Origin: Paenibacillus rhizosphaerae
Lineage (GTDB): Bacteria > Bacillota > Bacilli > Paenibacillales > Paenibacillaceae
Length of the DNA: 64,000 bases
Direction of reading: 5' to 3'
NCBI RefSeq assembly: GCF_014192015.1
Contig: NZ_JACHXJ010000006.1
Coordinates: forward strand, 124,001-188,000
Shown: positions 24,273 through 32,580 of the stretch, one piece after another
How positions within the stretch are numbered: position 1 is the stretch's first letter
How the letters are laid out: every line of letters starts with the position of its first letter
Made by a program: the position numbers and the translations under genes
Notes under the pieces: model-generated
Told to the model about the DNA's origin: nothing
Databases searched by the model: none
Seen by the model: the letters and a program-made list of their open reading frames with translations, nothing else

Positions 24273-27200
24273 CTAGCCCTCCTCTTGTGTCATCCGTGAA
24301 TCACGCTGCTTTTGCATCGGGACATGGAACCGGACCGTCGTTCCCCGCTCCGGATCACTGCCGATCATAAGCTCCGTGCCAAAGAGCGTCAGCAGGCGGG
24401 CGTTAATATTTTTCAGACCTACGCCGTCCCCGGCCCGGCCTTCCCGCACGGCTTCCATCCGTTCCAACGTCATGCCTGTCCCATTGTCCTCGACAGCGAT
24501 CTCCAGCCGTTCCTCCAGCTCCCGCACGGATATCCGGACCCTGCCGCCCTCTTCCCTGCGCATAATTCCGTGCCTGACCGCATTCTCAACGATCGGCTGG
24601 ATGGTGAGCGGGGGGACCAGACGGTTCATGTCCGCCTGAATGTCGTAGTCGACCTGCAGCCGGTCTTCAAACCGGGCCTGTTCCAGGTTTAAATAGGATG
24701 TAACCAAGGCCATCTCCTGACGAAGGACGGTCAGCTGGTCCCGGTTGCGGAAATCGAAGCTCCCCCGCAAGTACCGGCTGAGCTCGTGCAGCAATTCCGC
24801 CGTCTTCTCCGGGTCGACAGGCAGCAGGGCGATCATCGTATTCAGCGCATTATACAGAAAATGCGGCTTAATCTGGGCCTGGAGGAAGGCCATTTCCGCC
24901 GAAATCGCGTTCCGGACCGACCTGCGCAGCTCCAGCAGGGTTCTGACCCTGGCCCGCAGCTCTTCGGCATCAACCGGCTTGCGAAGAAAATCGTTCGCTC
25001 CAGCCGACAGCCCGATACGGACATCCTCCGGCAGGCTTCTAGCCGTCAGAAGAAGAATCGGAAGGGCCGACAGGGAAAACTGCCGGCGCACGTTTCGGCA
25101 TAGGTCCAGACCCGACATGCCGGGCATCATCCAATCGGCAATGACCAGATCGATTGACTGCCCGGATTGAATCCTTTCCAGCGCCTCCTGCCCGTTGCTG
25201 GCCGCCATCAGCCGGTAGCCCTCGAGTGCCAGCAAATTACGCAGCACCTGAAGATTAACAGGATCGTCGTCCACCAACAGAACGGTGGCGCGTTCCACCC
25301 CGTTATCAGGCATCTGCGGATCGGCCGGCGCCAGTGCTGCAGCTGTTTCCTCGCAGATGCGTTCGGAAGAGATCCCGACTGCTGCGCTATCTTCTGTTTT
25401 CGGTCTCGGACCGGCGGCAGGAACGGTAAAGTGAAAGGTAGAGCCCCGTCCAAGCTGCGATTCGACCCAAATCCGGCCGCCGCCGAGCTCAACCAGTCTT
25501 TTGGTGATGCTGAGACCCAGACCGGTCCCGGAAGATTCGCCGGCCTCCAGCGTGTCCAGTTGATCAAACGGGGTGAAAATAGCTTCCAGCCGCTCCGCCG
25601 CAATGCCGATCCCGGTGTCGGCCACCGAAATATGCACGGCGTCGCCCCGCTTGCCGGCCGTAATCCGGATGCTTCCGCTGGAAGTATTCTTCACCGCATT
25701 ACCAAGGAGATTAAACAAAATCTGCTGAAGACGATCCTCGTCCGTCAGCAGGAAGGGCAGTTCCTTCGGCAGGTTCTCCTCCAGCACGATTCGTTTGCTC
25801 TTCGCCAGATAGCGGATAATGTCCAGCACGGACCCGGTCACCGAAGCCAAATCGACGGGCTGCCGTCTCATGACGATCTCCCCGTTCTTCAGCTTGGCGA
25901 AATCTAAAATATCGTTGATGAGGAGCGTCAGCCGCTTCCCGGTCGTCATAATCAGCTTGAGATTGCTGCGCTGCTCCCGGTTCAGCTCCCCGGAGGCCCC
26001 TTCCAGCAAGGATTGGGCCATGTTGACCATGCCGTGCACGGGTGTCTGCAGTTCATGGGAGGTGTTCGCCAAAAATTCATCTTTTAATCCATCCAAGGTC
26101 AGGAGCCTGCGGGACAGCTGCTCCACATCATTAAACGTCCGGTCATAGCGCCGGGCGAGCAGGGCTGACTGAGTCACGACAAACATCAGCATTTCTGCTG
26201 GAGTAAAGACCATGCTCTCGTAGACCCCGATCAACGGGAGCAGGTTGGTGATAATAACCATGAGGATGCTGATAATGCCGAGAATCGTCAGCAGGTATTC
26301 TCCCGAATTTCTCCGCCGGCGGAGGTCCCGCAGCATGATGCCGATAATGTAGGCGATGCATAACGCTGAGAAGGCCACCAGCAAAGGTTCGATCTTGGAG
26401 AACAAAATGCTGGGAAAAATAATCGCAACCGCGATGGATGCCCCGGCGAGAAACGTGTAGGCACGCATCACAACGGGATGAACACCACCGCGTACCGAAG
26501 CGGACACGAACTTTAGTAAAAAATAGTATATCAGTGCGGATATCATCAGCTGGCTCTTTAAGATCCACTCATAGGATAGGCCCGGGCCAATGCCGGCGAT
26601 CAGCTTCTCCCCGTGCAGCAGGACATAACCGATCGCCGTCAGGCAAAACAACCCCAGATGCAGGGAGGCCGGCTCTTTCTTGCGGATTTGCTGAAATCCG
26701 AGAAAATATAGGGCGGCGGTAAAAAATCCGGCGATCGTCATCCAGTCGGCGAACAAATACAGCTCCTTGCTCTGCATAATCGCGTGCTGCTCCCCGAACA
26801 GGATCGGCGTAAATACCCCGCCGGTTGTATACAAGTAATTGGCGACCTGAACAATAATTTCGATCCGCCCGTCCGAATGGGTGGCAAACCCCAAATAGGG
26901 AACGTTCTTCTGAACGCCATCGTCGGCGGTGCGCCCTGGATTCCCGCTGGCTCCGATCTCGTATCCGCCCATGAACACCCGGCTGGCGGAACGGATATTG
27001 TTGGTCTGCAGGCCGTACGTCAGCGCTTGCCCCGGCTTGATCTGAACGATCAGGCGAAACGTCCCGTAGCCCTCGGCCGTTCGCTGCCCGTCCTCCGCAA
27101 TATAATCGTTCCAGGCGCCCGGCAGGCGCGCCATCCCGGACAGCTTTGGACGCGCGTCTTCCCTCACGTTGACGCTGCGATCAAAATCCTCCGGAATCAG

Positions 27201-27398
27201 CAGCTGGCTCCGGTAAAATTCCCACTCCCCGTTCAAGCTGATCGCTCCGTGATGCCGAAGATCCAAATTGCTGAGGTCAAGCACCCCTTCCACCGCCGAA
27301 GGCTGCCTGTCCACCACGAGCTGCTGCCAAACGGCGTACACCGGCAGAAACAGCACCAGCAGCATGCCGATTATAAAAATTATCCATTGCCTTTTCAT
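24273..27398 (-). CDS. Hybrid sensor kinase: 7TMR-DISM, HisKA, REC and second LytS-like kinase
   Basis: 1041 residues. N-terminal membrane helix and extracellular 7TMR-DISM-like beta domain (about 40-190), seven membrane helices (about 200-400), HisKA with TSHELQTPVHG (His near 449), HATPase with ADTGIGI and GTGLGLSI, a receiver domain (DLVIADWMMPG, Asp near 755), then a second kinase of LytS/YesM type (LQAQIKPHFLYNALN, His near 844) with its own HATPase (VEDNGTGM, GVGLKNINARLL). It can therefore pass phosphate internally and onward to the SARP regulator. Signal unknown; the 7TM region resembles carbohydrate or lipid-sensing modules. GGGGAG is seven bases before the ATG. Confidence 0.92.
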   Translation of the reverse strand: MKRQWIIFIIGMLLVLFLPVYAVWQQLVVDRQPSAVEGVLDLSNLDLRHHGAISLNGEWEFYRSQLLIPEDFDRSVNVREDARPKLSGMARLPGAWNDYIAEDGQRTAEGYGTFRLIVQIKPGQALTYGLQTNNIRSASRVFMGGYEIGASGNPGRTADDGVQKNVPYLGFATHSDGRIEIIVQVANYLYTTGGVFTPILFGEQHAIMQSKELYLFADWMTIAGFFTAALYFLGFQQIRKKEPASLHLGLFCLTAIGYVLLHGEKLIAGIGPGLSYEWILKSQLMISALIYYFLLKFVSASVRGGVHPVVMRAYTFLAGASIAVAIIFPSILFSKIEPLLVAFSALCIAYIIGIMLRDLRRRRNSGEYLLTILGIISILMVIITNLLPLIGVYESMVFTPAEMLMFVVTQSALLARRYDRTFNDVEQLSRRLLTLDGLKDEFLANTSHELQTPVHGMVNMAQSLLEGASGELNREQRSNLKLIMTTGKRLTLLINDILDFAKLKNGEIVMRRQPVDLASVTGSVLDIIRYLAKSKRIVLEENLPKELPFLLTDEDRLQQILFNLLGNAVKNTSSGSIRITAGKRGDAVHISVADTGIGIAAERLEAIFTPFDQLDTLEAGESSGTGLGLSITKRLVELGGGRIWVESQLGRGSTFHFTVPAAGPRPKTEDSAAVGISSERICEETAAALAPADPQMPDNGVERATVLLVDDDPVNLQVLRNLLALEGYRLMAASNGQEALERIQSGQSIDLVIADWMMPGMSGLDLCRNVRRQFSLSALPILLLTARSLPEDVRIGLSAGANDFLRKPVDAEELRARVRTLLELRRSVRNAISAEMAFLQAQIKPHFLYNALNTMIALLPVDPEKTAELLHELSRYLRGSFDFRNRDQLTVLRQEMALVTSYLNLEQARFEDRLQVDYDIQADMNRLVPPLTIQPIVENAVRHGIMRREEGGRVRISVRELEERLEIAVEDNGTGMTLERMEAVREGRAGDGVGLKNINARLLTLFGTELMIGSDPERGTTVRFHVPMQKQRDSRMTQEEG

Positions 27399-27744
27399 GC
27401 CAACGCTCCCCGGGCTTTACGCAGGGTAAAGCCTGTATTCAAGCCGCTTTCTGCGCGCTTTATTCCGTCAAAGCAACCGCTATACTTTATGTCGGCGCCG
27501 TGAGCCCAAAACGTAATAAAAAGCCCCCTCGAAAAAAACATTTTTTTAACAATCAAAAGAAAAATCGTCGATCGGCGTCATTCAGGGAAGCCAAACCGTA
27601 CAGTGGCAGTTTTAATTGCAATATATGGAATCCAGGCAGCCGAAGCATGAACATCCTTAGATCAAAAAAGAGACCTTTCGGTCTCTTGATTCCCGGTGGC
27701 CTCGAACTTGATCTGTCCCATGACCGAAGGGGCTTCATGATTCC
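27399..27744. other. Intergenic, promoter of the hybrid kinase operon
   Basis: No gene is convincing. Next to the kinase start an inverted repeat GGCTTTAC...GTAAAGCC (27413-27433) could be an operator or mRNA hairpin. At the other end is the CYTH terminator. The middle is A/T-rich with runs of A. Confidence 0.5.
27664..27687 (-). terminator. Terminator of the CYTH gene
   Basis: AAGAGACC/GGTCTCTT with TTTC loop followed by six T on the minus strand. Confidence 0.85.
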
Positions 27745-28245
27745 CTAACTTTGCCGGGACTGAAGCTCGCGCCACACCTTCTTGTTGCTGTACTCCTTAT
27801 CCGTACTGATGTCCTGCCCGAACCACGCCGGGGGAACGAAGCTTTCGGCCTCCTCCTCCGAGCCAAACTCCACTTCCAGCACCGTCAGCTTGATTTGATC
27901 GTACTCATCGATCTCCACCTGGAGGCCATCCCACAGCGCTGTAGAGCGCTTTTTGATTAAAGGGACGGCGCCATGGGCCTGAATCATCTGATCATACAAG
28001 CCGCCGGCGATGGATACCTCCACTTCTTCCCGGGCGATGCCGAACCCCCTCTTGAACGTATGCGTATACGCTACGTCTCCGCTGGCGGTGTCGGTTATTT
28101 TCCGAACCCTCAGTTCCTGATCTTCATACAGCGCAAGATACGTCTGCTCGATCAGCTGCTCCTTGACGATGCGTAGTGTTCCTTCCTTAACCTGAGCCGC
28201 CGGGAATTCCGGCAGCAAAAATTTGCGTTCAATTTCAAGCGGCAC
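27745..28245 (-). CDS. CYTH-domain protein (triphosphate tunnel enzyme family)
   Basis: 166 residues. The defining EIERKFL motif is at residues 4-10, followed by alternating acidic and basic beta strands (QTYLALYEDQELRVRKI, YTHTFKRGFG, EVEVSI, EIDEYD, LTVLEVEFGSEEEA), which build the tunnel that binds triphosphate and metal. Members include inorganic triphosphatases, adenylate cyclases of class IV and thiamine triphosphatase; the activity here is not decided by sequence alone. The start is a GTG (28245) with AAGGAGG eight bases upstream; an ATG further up (28293) lacks a ribosome site. Confidence 0.85.
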   Translation of the reverse strand: MPLEIERKFLLPEFPAAQVKEGTLRIVKEQLIEQTYLALYEDQELRVRKITDTASGDVAYTHTFKRGFGIAREEVEVSIAGGLYDQMIQAHGAVPLIKKRSTALWDGLQVEIDEYDQIKLTVLEVEFGSEEEAESFVPPAWFGQDISTDKEYSNKKVWRELQSRQS

Positions 28246-28431
28246 CCGCTGTTCCTCCTTGAAATGGATAAGCCGGTATCCGGCTCTGTCCATCTAGTTA
28301 AGTTTGACTTAAGACTTGCCTCTTCCACTTCATCCACAACCAAGCATACCCATTATACGAACGAAACTGTAAGAGGACAAGAAACTGCTGACATGAACGC
28401 CGCACTGAAGGAGCTAACAAACAAATTTTGC

Positions 28432-28461
28432 TTGAAGCCGAGGATTTAGGCCTTTTATAAT
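28432..28461 (+). promoter_or_regulatory. Promoter of the methyltransferase transcript
   Basis: TTGAAG (28432-28437), 18-base spacer, TATAAT (28456-28461). The resulting leader would be about 185 bases long. Confidence 0.65.
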
Positions 28462-28493
28462 GTAACTATTCTTTCAAAGGGGTGAAGCGAATC

Positions 28494-28523
28494 GTGGCAC
28501 TGCATTTCGTTCGAGGTATGTAG
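28494..28523 (+). CDS. Possible nine-codon leader peptide
   Basis: GTG start with AAAGGGG 11 bases upstream, encoding VALHFVRGM and a TAG stop. It lies directly after the promoter and before two hairpins: GCTGG/CCAGC (28531-28553) and an 11-bp stem (28555-28565 / 28570-28580, one G-T pair). Short translated frames ahead of hairpins occur in ribosome-dependent attenuators of rRNA methyltransferases and resistance genes. No experimental support. Confidence 0.3.
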   Translation: MALHFVRGM

Positions 28524-28600
28524 TTTCCGGGCTGGGTCAAAACGCGTACCAGCTATCAAGGGACACGTCTGTCCTTTGATCCACTTGGAAACGAACCGGC
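28524..28600 (+). promoter_or_regulatory. Structured leader of the methyltransferase gene
   Basis: Two consecutive hairpins (28531-28553; 28555-28580 with a CGTC loop) and a CCGG repeat at 28527-28530 and 28596-28599 that could pair alternatively. There is no T tract, so control of translation rather than termination is more likely. It matches no riboswitch class I know. Confidence 0.4.
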
Positions 28601-28651
28601 AACGTCTGCATGAACCGCTATTCTCTTACACTTTGAAAGGTGGAATGATCT

Positions 28652-29401
28652 ATGGATTCTTTTGATTATAAAAAGTTTTACAATGAGGTCGGCCAAATGA
28701 ACGGCTGGGATTTCAGCCGGTTGAACGTGATCGTGGAGGATGCCCGGTGGAATTTTTGGAATGAAATCTCCTCCCGCTGCAAGGCCGGAGACATTGTGCT
28801 GGATATCGGCACCGGAGGCGGCGAGGCTTTGCTGCGCATGGCGGATGCGGCCCTGCTTCTGATCGGAATCGACCACTCGGAAGCCATGATTCACACCGCC
28901 AACCGGAACCGGGAACGAATCGGCAGGTCTAATGTCCGCTTCTTGCCGATGGAGGCGTCCAAGCTCGATTTTCCTGAACGATTCTTTCAGGTGATCAGCT
29001 GCAGGCATTCGGAGTTCAATGCGGCCGAAGTGGCCCGGGTGCTGACGGATGACGGGGTATTTCTGACCCAACAGGTCGGCGAAAGCGACAAAAGCAATCT
29101 GGCGCAAGCTTTCGGCAGAGGCCAGTCCGGGAACACCAAGCGGGGAACGCTTATGAACCGGTATGCTGCTGAACTTAAGGAAGCCGGATTCAGGCAGATC
29201 GATTGCCGGCAATACGATGCGGTGGAATATTATGCGACGGCCGAGGACTTGATATTTTTGCTGAAGCACACCCCCATCATCCCCGGCTTTGGACAATCGG
29301 CGTCGGATTTTCAGACGCTGCACCGCTTTATTGCCGAACATCATACGCCGAAAGGAATCCGGACGAACGCAGACCGGTTTATGATCATCGCTTCAAAATG
29401 A
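28652..29401 (+). CDS. Class I SAM-dependent methyltransferase
   Basis: 249 residues with the Rossmann methyltransferase motifs: DIVLDIGTGGGEALL (motif I, near 50-64), LIGIDHSEAMI (post I), VRFLPMEASKLDF and VISCRHSEFN (motif IV). The N-terminal YKKFYNEVGQMNGWDFSR is typical of small-molecule or ribosomal RNA type-11 methyltransferases. The C-terminal third (TPIIPGFGQSASDFQTLHRF) probably binds the acceptor. The acceptor is not known. AAAGGTGG precedes the ATG by eight bases. It has its own promoter and structured leader. Confidence 0.85.
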   Translation: MDSFDYKKFYNEVGQMNGWDFSRLNVIVEDARWNFWNEISSRCKAGDIVLDIGTGGGEALLRMADAALLLIGIDHSEAMIHTANRNRERIGRSNVRFLPMEASKLDFPERFFQVISCRHSEFNAAEVARVLTDDGVFLTQQVGESDKSNLAQAFGRGQSGNTKRGTLMNRYAAELKEAGFRQIDCRQYDAVEYYATAEDLIFLLKHTPIIPGFGQSASDFQTLHRFIAEHHTPKGIRTNADRFMIIASK

Positions 29402-29451
29402 ATGTTTATGGCTAGAATCCGTTTTTTCATCTTTATAGCCTCCTTAACACA

Positions 29452-29490
29452 CAGGCAGCAGCTGACCTTTATGGTCGGCCGCTGTCTTTA
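29452..29490. terminator. Hairpin between methyltransferase and TetR genes
   Basis: GCAGCAGCTGACC and GGTCGGCCGCTG pair imperfectly across TTTAT, with TCTTTATT after it. Convergent genes on both sides make a shared terminator likely. Confidence 0.5.
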
Positions 29491-29524
29491 TTCATGTTAT
29501 AGCCCTTCGTTAAGCATCATCCTT

Positions 29525-30118
29525 TTAAGATTCTTCCAAAACGGGAGCCAATCCCGCCGCCGCAACCACCAGCATCTGCTGAACCATCTCTTCCGCCGAG
29601 CGATGTTGAGGATCCCTGCTCCACTGTATGGCTGTCCCCAATATGCCCCAGCTTATGAGGAGAGACGTAGGTTCCACAGCTTTTTTTGCCTCCGGCGTCT
29701 TCGCTTCCTCGCTCAGCCATGTGAACAGAAGCTGATAGAGTTCTTTATGAATGGCGCTTTCAAACAGCGGTTCATACGGGCTGTTCTCTGGAGTTCGAAT
29801 CATATACTGCCGGGTAAGGGCAAGAAAATCAAAAACGATTTGAATGAAGGTCCGCAAGCTGCTCATATTTGATATGGAACCGTCGGGTAATTCCCTCGCC
29901 AATTTCTTTTGGAATTTTTGCCTCATCCAGCACTCGAGGAAAGCATACTTATCTTCGAAATGCGCATAAAAGGTAGCCCGATTAACCGTCGCCCGATCGG
30001 TAATGTCTTGCACGGAAATGGAGTAAATATTTTTCTTCTGCTCAATGAGCTCCATAAAAGATTGCAGTAATAACTGACGCGTGCGCTTCACGCGGGGATC
30101 ATTAGGGTTTACTGGCAT
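29525..30118 (-). CDS. TetR/AcrR-family regulator
   Basis: 197 residues. The N-terminal HTH is clear: RVKRTRQLLLQSFMELIEQKKNIYSISVQDITDRATVNRATFYAHFEDKYAFLECWM. The C-terminal ligand domain is all-helical and resembles the TetR_C YfiR/DhaS-like group often linked to quinone or carbonyl stress. It is divergent from an NmrA-like gene, and two copies of an AAACAACA-N11-TTGT site lie between them, one near each promoter. It probably represses both. Confidence 0.88.
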   Translation of the reverse strand: MPVNPNDPRVKRTRQLLLQSFMELIEQKKNIYSISVQDITDRATVNRATFYAHFEDKYAFLECWMRQKFQKKLARELPDGSISNMSSLRTFIQIVFDFLALTRQYMIRTPENSPYEPLFESAIHKELYQLLFTWLSEEAKTPEAKKAVEPTSLLISWGILGTAIQWSRDPQHRSAEEMVQQMLVVAAAGLAPVLEES

Positions 30119-30147
30119 GCTATCACTCCTTGTACTTATAACCTAAT

Positions 30148-30173
30148 AAACAACAAAATCGTGCAGTTGTTGT
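30148..30173. promoter_or_regulatory. TetR operator candidate 1
   Basis: AAACAACA (30148-30155), 11 bases, TTGTTGT (30167-30173), about 30 bases upstream of the TetR start codon. The arms are complementary. Confidence 0.5.
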
Positions 30174-30266
30174 CTACACAACGAAAACGGCTTCGTGCTG
30201 ATTGCCTGCATGGCTGTATCAACCTAATATGATTTATACAGTATAGTTTAACCGAAAATGATGTTT

Positions 30267-30289
30267 AAACAACACTGTTAGTTAGTTGT
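30267..30289. promoter_or_regulatory. TetR operator candidate 2
   Basis: AAACAACA (30267-30274), 11 bases, TTGT (30286-30289), the same layout as candidate 1, about 50 bases upstream of the NmrA-like start. Confidence 0.5.
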
Positions 30290-30339
30290 CCTCTTGAATA
30301 AGCTGGGACAGCCATAACCTACGAAAGGGTGAATTGTTC

Positions 30340-31260
30340 ATGATTGTCATTACTACCCCTACCGGTCAAATCGGCAGACAGGTCCTTGAACGCATCATTG
30401 ATAGCGGAAAGCCGATCCGAGTCATTGCCCGGGACCCGTCCCGGCTGCCGCAGCGAGTGCGCGAAAGTGTCGAGGTCATTCAGGGATCACACGATGACAT
30501 CGATGTCGTCACGAAAGCATTCACAGGTGCAGAGAACGTTCTTTGGCTGGTGCCTCCGAACCCTCAATCCGGGAATTCCACAGAATACTATTTAAATTTT
30601 ACCAGACCGGCTTGCCAGGCAATCAAGAGACTCGGAGTGAAGCGTGTTGTAGGCGTGTCCAGCATGGGGCGTGGCTTCGGCAGACATGCCGGGATACTAT
30701 CCGCAGCGTTTGAGATGGACGCTTTCATTGAAAGCACAGGTGTAAGCTATCGTTCACTGCGTATGCCGTACTTTATGGAAAATCTGTTTCATGATCTGGA
30801 ATCTATTAAAAGCCACGGAACGTTCTATATGCCTATGGCTGGAGATCAGAAGCTCCCGCTCTGCGCTACCCGGGATATCGCCTCCACAGCAGCTGCACTC
30901 CTGCTCGATGAATCCTGGAGCGGTCAAGACAGCATCCCGGTCGTCAGCCCCGATGCTTTATCGCCAAATGAAATGGCGCATGTCTTGTCTGAAGTGCTCG
31001 AGCGTCCCATTCGCTTTCAGCAGGTTTCGATTGCTGAGTATGAAGCTACCCTCTCTCAATTTGGAACGGAGGCATGGGTCAAGGACTACATGGATATGGT
31101 CATTGCCCAAAATGAAGGCATCTACGATGACGATTTCCAAAAGGCACAGCCTTCTGACACCAGCTTCCGCACATGGTGTGAAGAAGTGTTCCAGCCGGCT
31201 ATTTTAGCTAAAACGACAGGTCGGCATTCTTTTGCCTCCGTTAACAAAGCTCATCCATGA
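30340..31260 (+). CDS. NmrA/NAD(P)-binding atypical SDR
   Basis: 306 residues. The N-terminal TTPTGQIGRQVLERII is the glycine-rich NAD(P) loop of atypical SDRs (GxxGxxG form), followed by VIARDPSRLPQRV and the VVGVSSMGRG segment; there is no YxxxK catalytic motif. This fits NmrA-like or azoreductase-like proteins (YwnB/YtfG type) that bind NAD(P) and reduce quinones or act as redox sensors. It is divergent from a TetR regulator with shared operators. The ATG at 30340 has AAAGGGTG upstream; TTG six bases earlier is the alternative. Confidence 0.87.
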   Translation: MIVITTPTGQIGRQVLERIIDSGKPIRVIARDPSRLPQRVRESVEVIQGSHDDIDVVTKAFTGAENVLWLVPPNPQSGNSTEYYLNFTRPACQAIKRLGVKRVVGVSSMGRGFGRHAGILSAAFEMDAFIESTGVSYRSLRMPYFMENLFHDLESIKSHGTFYMPMAGDQKLPLCATRDIASTAAALLLDESWSGQDSIPVVSPDALSPNEMAHVLSEVLERPIRFQQVSIAEYEATLSQFGTEAWVKDYMDMVIAQNEGIYDDDFQKAQPSDTSFRTWCEEVFQPAILAKTTGRHSFASVNKAHP

Positions 31261-31300
31261 TGTCCCCTTGAGAAACGAATAAAAGGAATCTATGCACGCG

Positions 31301-31328
31301 AAACCCGGTGTCCTGCGATACCGGGTTT
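31301..31328 (+). terminator. Terminator of the NmrA-like gene
   Basis: AAACCCGGT/ACCGGGTTT pair across ten bases, followed by TTC. Confidence 0.75.
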
Positions 31329-31456
31329 TCATTATGACTTGGGGGTACGAATTACTTATGGCCCATGCATTGTCTCGATATTTGCCGATAAATCATTAAC
31401 CTTTTGCCGATGGATCTTCCAAAGGTTTGACACATCGAAAATAACATGCTATATTT

Positions 31457-31482
31457 ATCTTAAATTAAAGATTCTTTATAAC
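31457..31482 (+). promoter_or_regulatory. MarR-type operator and -10 of the dioxygenase gene
   Basis: ATCTT-N6-AAGAT (31457-31472) resembles the ATCTCGA...TCGAGAT boxes of MhqR-type repressors. TATAAC (31477-31482) just downstream can be the -10. Confidence 0.4.
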
Positions 31483-31557
31483 AAGGAATTGGCGCAAGCC
31501 ATTTCATTTATGAAAAACAAATTTGAGGGAAGCCTAATTCATTAAGGAGGCATTATC

Positions 31558-32535
31558 ATGAACGGATTAAAAGGAATACACCACGTGACTGCCATTACAA
31601 GCAGCGCGGAAAAAAATTATCAGTTTTTCACTTATGTGCTGGGCATGCGCCTGGTCAAAAAAACGGTAAACCAGGACGACATCCAAACTTACCACCTGTT
31701 CTTTGCCGATGACAAAGGAAGCGCGGGAACCGACATGACGTTCTTTGATTTTCCCAGCATTCCGAAAGGCGTTCACGGCACCAACGAAATTGCCAAAACG
31801 TCGTTCCGCGTTCCGAGTGATGCGGCACTCAGCTATTGGCTGAAACGCTTTGACCGCCTGAACGTGCAGCATTACGGCATCAAAGAGATGTTCGGTAAAA
31901 AGACGCTCTCCTTCGTCGACTTTGACGACCAGCAGTACCAGCTCATTTCCGACGAGAACAACGTGGGCGTTCCTTCCGGAACCCCGTGGGAAAAAGGTCC
32001 GATCCCGCTGGAATATGCCATCACGGGCTTGGGGCCGGTCTTTGTGAGAATCGCCAACTTCGATTATTTCAAAGAAATGCTGGAGAAAGTATTCGAGTTC
32101 AAAGAAATCGGCCAGGAAGGCTCCTACCATCTCTTTGAAGTCGGCGAAGGCGGCAACGGGGCTCAGGTCGTCGCGGAATACAATGCCGTGCTGCCGCCTG
32201 CCCGCCAAGGCTTCGGCACGGTGCATCACGCGGCATTCCGCGTTGAGGACCGTACCGTGCTGGAACAATGGATCACCCGCCTGGACGAATTCGGGTTCTC
32301 GACTTCGGGGTACGTCAACCGTCACTTCTTCGAGTCGCTGTATGCCCGGGTGGCCCCGCAGATCCTGTTCGAGCTGGCTACCGACGGTCCTGGCTTTATG
32401 GGCGACGAGCCTTACGAAACGCTGGGCGAAAAGCTGTCCCTGCCTCCATTCTTGGAACCAAAACGCGAGCAGATCGAAAAGCTGGTGCGTCCGATTGACA
32501 CCGTGCGCAGCACGATTGAATTCACAAAAGAATAA
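31558..32535 (+). CDS. mhqO: Ring-cleaving dioxygenase, MhqO-like (VOC superfamily)
   Basis: 325 residues consisting of two vicinal-oxygen-chelate modules. Module 1 begins KGIHHVTAITSSAEKNYQFFTYVLGMRLVKKTVNQDD with a metal His near residue 8-9; module 2 has GTVHHAAFRVEDRTVLEQW near 220 and FESLYARVAPQILFELATDGPGF near 260 with the metal Glu. This is the pattern of Bacillus MhqO/YdfO-type hydroquinone dioxygenases that detoxify quinones. GGAGG is seven bases before ATG. The operator resembles that of MhqR, but no such regulator is adjacent. A terminator ends it. Confidence 0.88.
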   Translation: MNGLKGIHHVTAITSSAEKNYQFFTYVLGMRLVKKTVNQDDIQTYHLFFADDKGSAGTDMTFFDFPSIPKGVHGTNEIAKTSFRVPSDAALSYWLKRFDRLNVQHYGIKEMFGKKTLSFVDFDDQQYQLISDENNVGVPSGTPWEKGPIPLEYAITGLGPVFVRIANFDYFKEMLEKVFEFKEIGQEGSYHLFEVGEGGNGAQVVAEYNAVLPPARQGFGTVHHAAFRVEDRTVLEQWITRLDEFGFSTSGYVNRHFFESLYARVAPQILFELATDGPGFMGDEPYETLGEKLSLPPFLEPKREQIEKLVRPIDTVRSTIEFTKE

Positions 32536-32547
32536 GTTTTAGTAAAA

Positions 32548-32580
32548 AAGCAGCTCCTGACCGAAATCAGGAGCTGCTTT
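32548..32580. terminator. Shared terminator of dioxygenase and FGGY kinase
   Basis: AAAGCAGCTCCTGA/TCAGGAGCTGCTTT with CCGAA loop. The kinase stop codon lies inside the hairpin, so it serves the convergent pair. Confidence 0.85.

Larger units (their letters stand above)
28246..28651. other. Intergenic region with methyltransferase leader
   Basis: Holds the upstream region of the CYTH gene and, on the plus strand, a promoter at 28432-28461, a nine-codon reading frame at 28494-28523 and a chain of hairpins before the methyltransferase. No full-length gene. Confidence 0.6.

Noticed and set aside
27500..27748. 82-codon plus-strand frame upstream of the CYTH gene end
   Set aside because: No start signal, basic low-complexity product, and it runs through the CYTH terminator.
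31339..31545. 68-codon frame before the dioxygenase gene
   Set aside because: Overlaps the promoter and operator, no ribosome site, no family.
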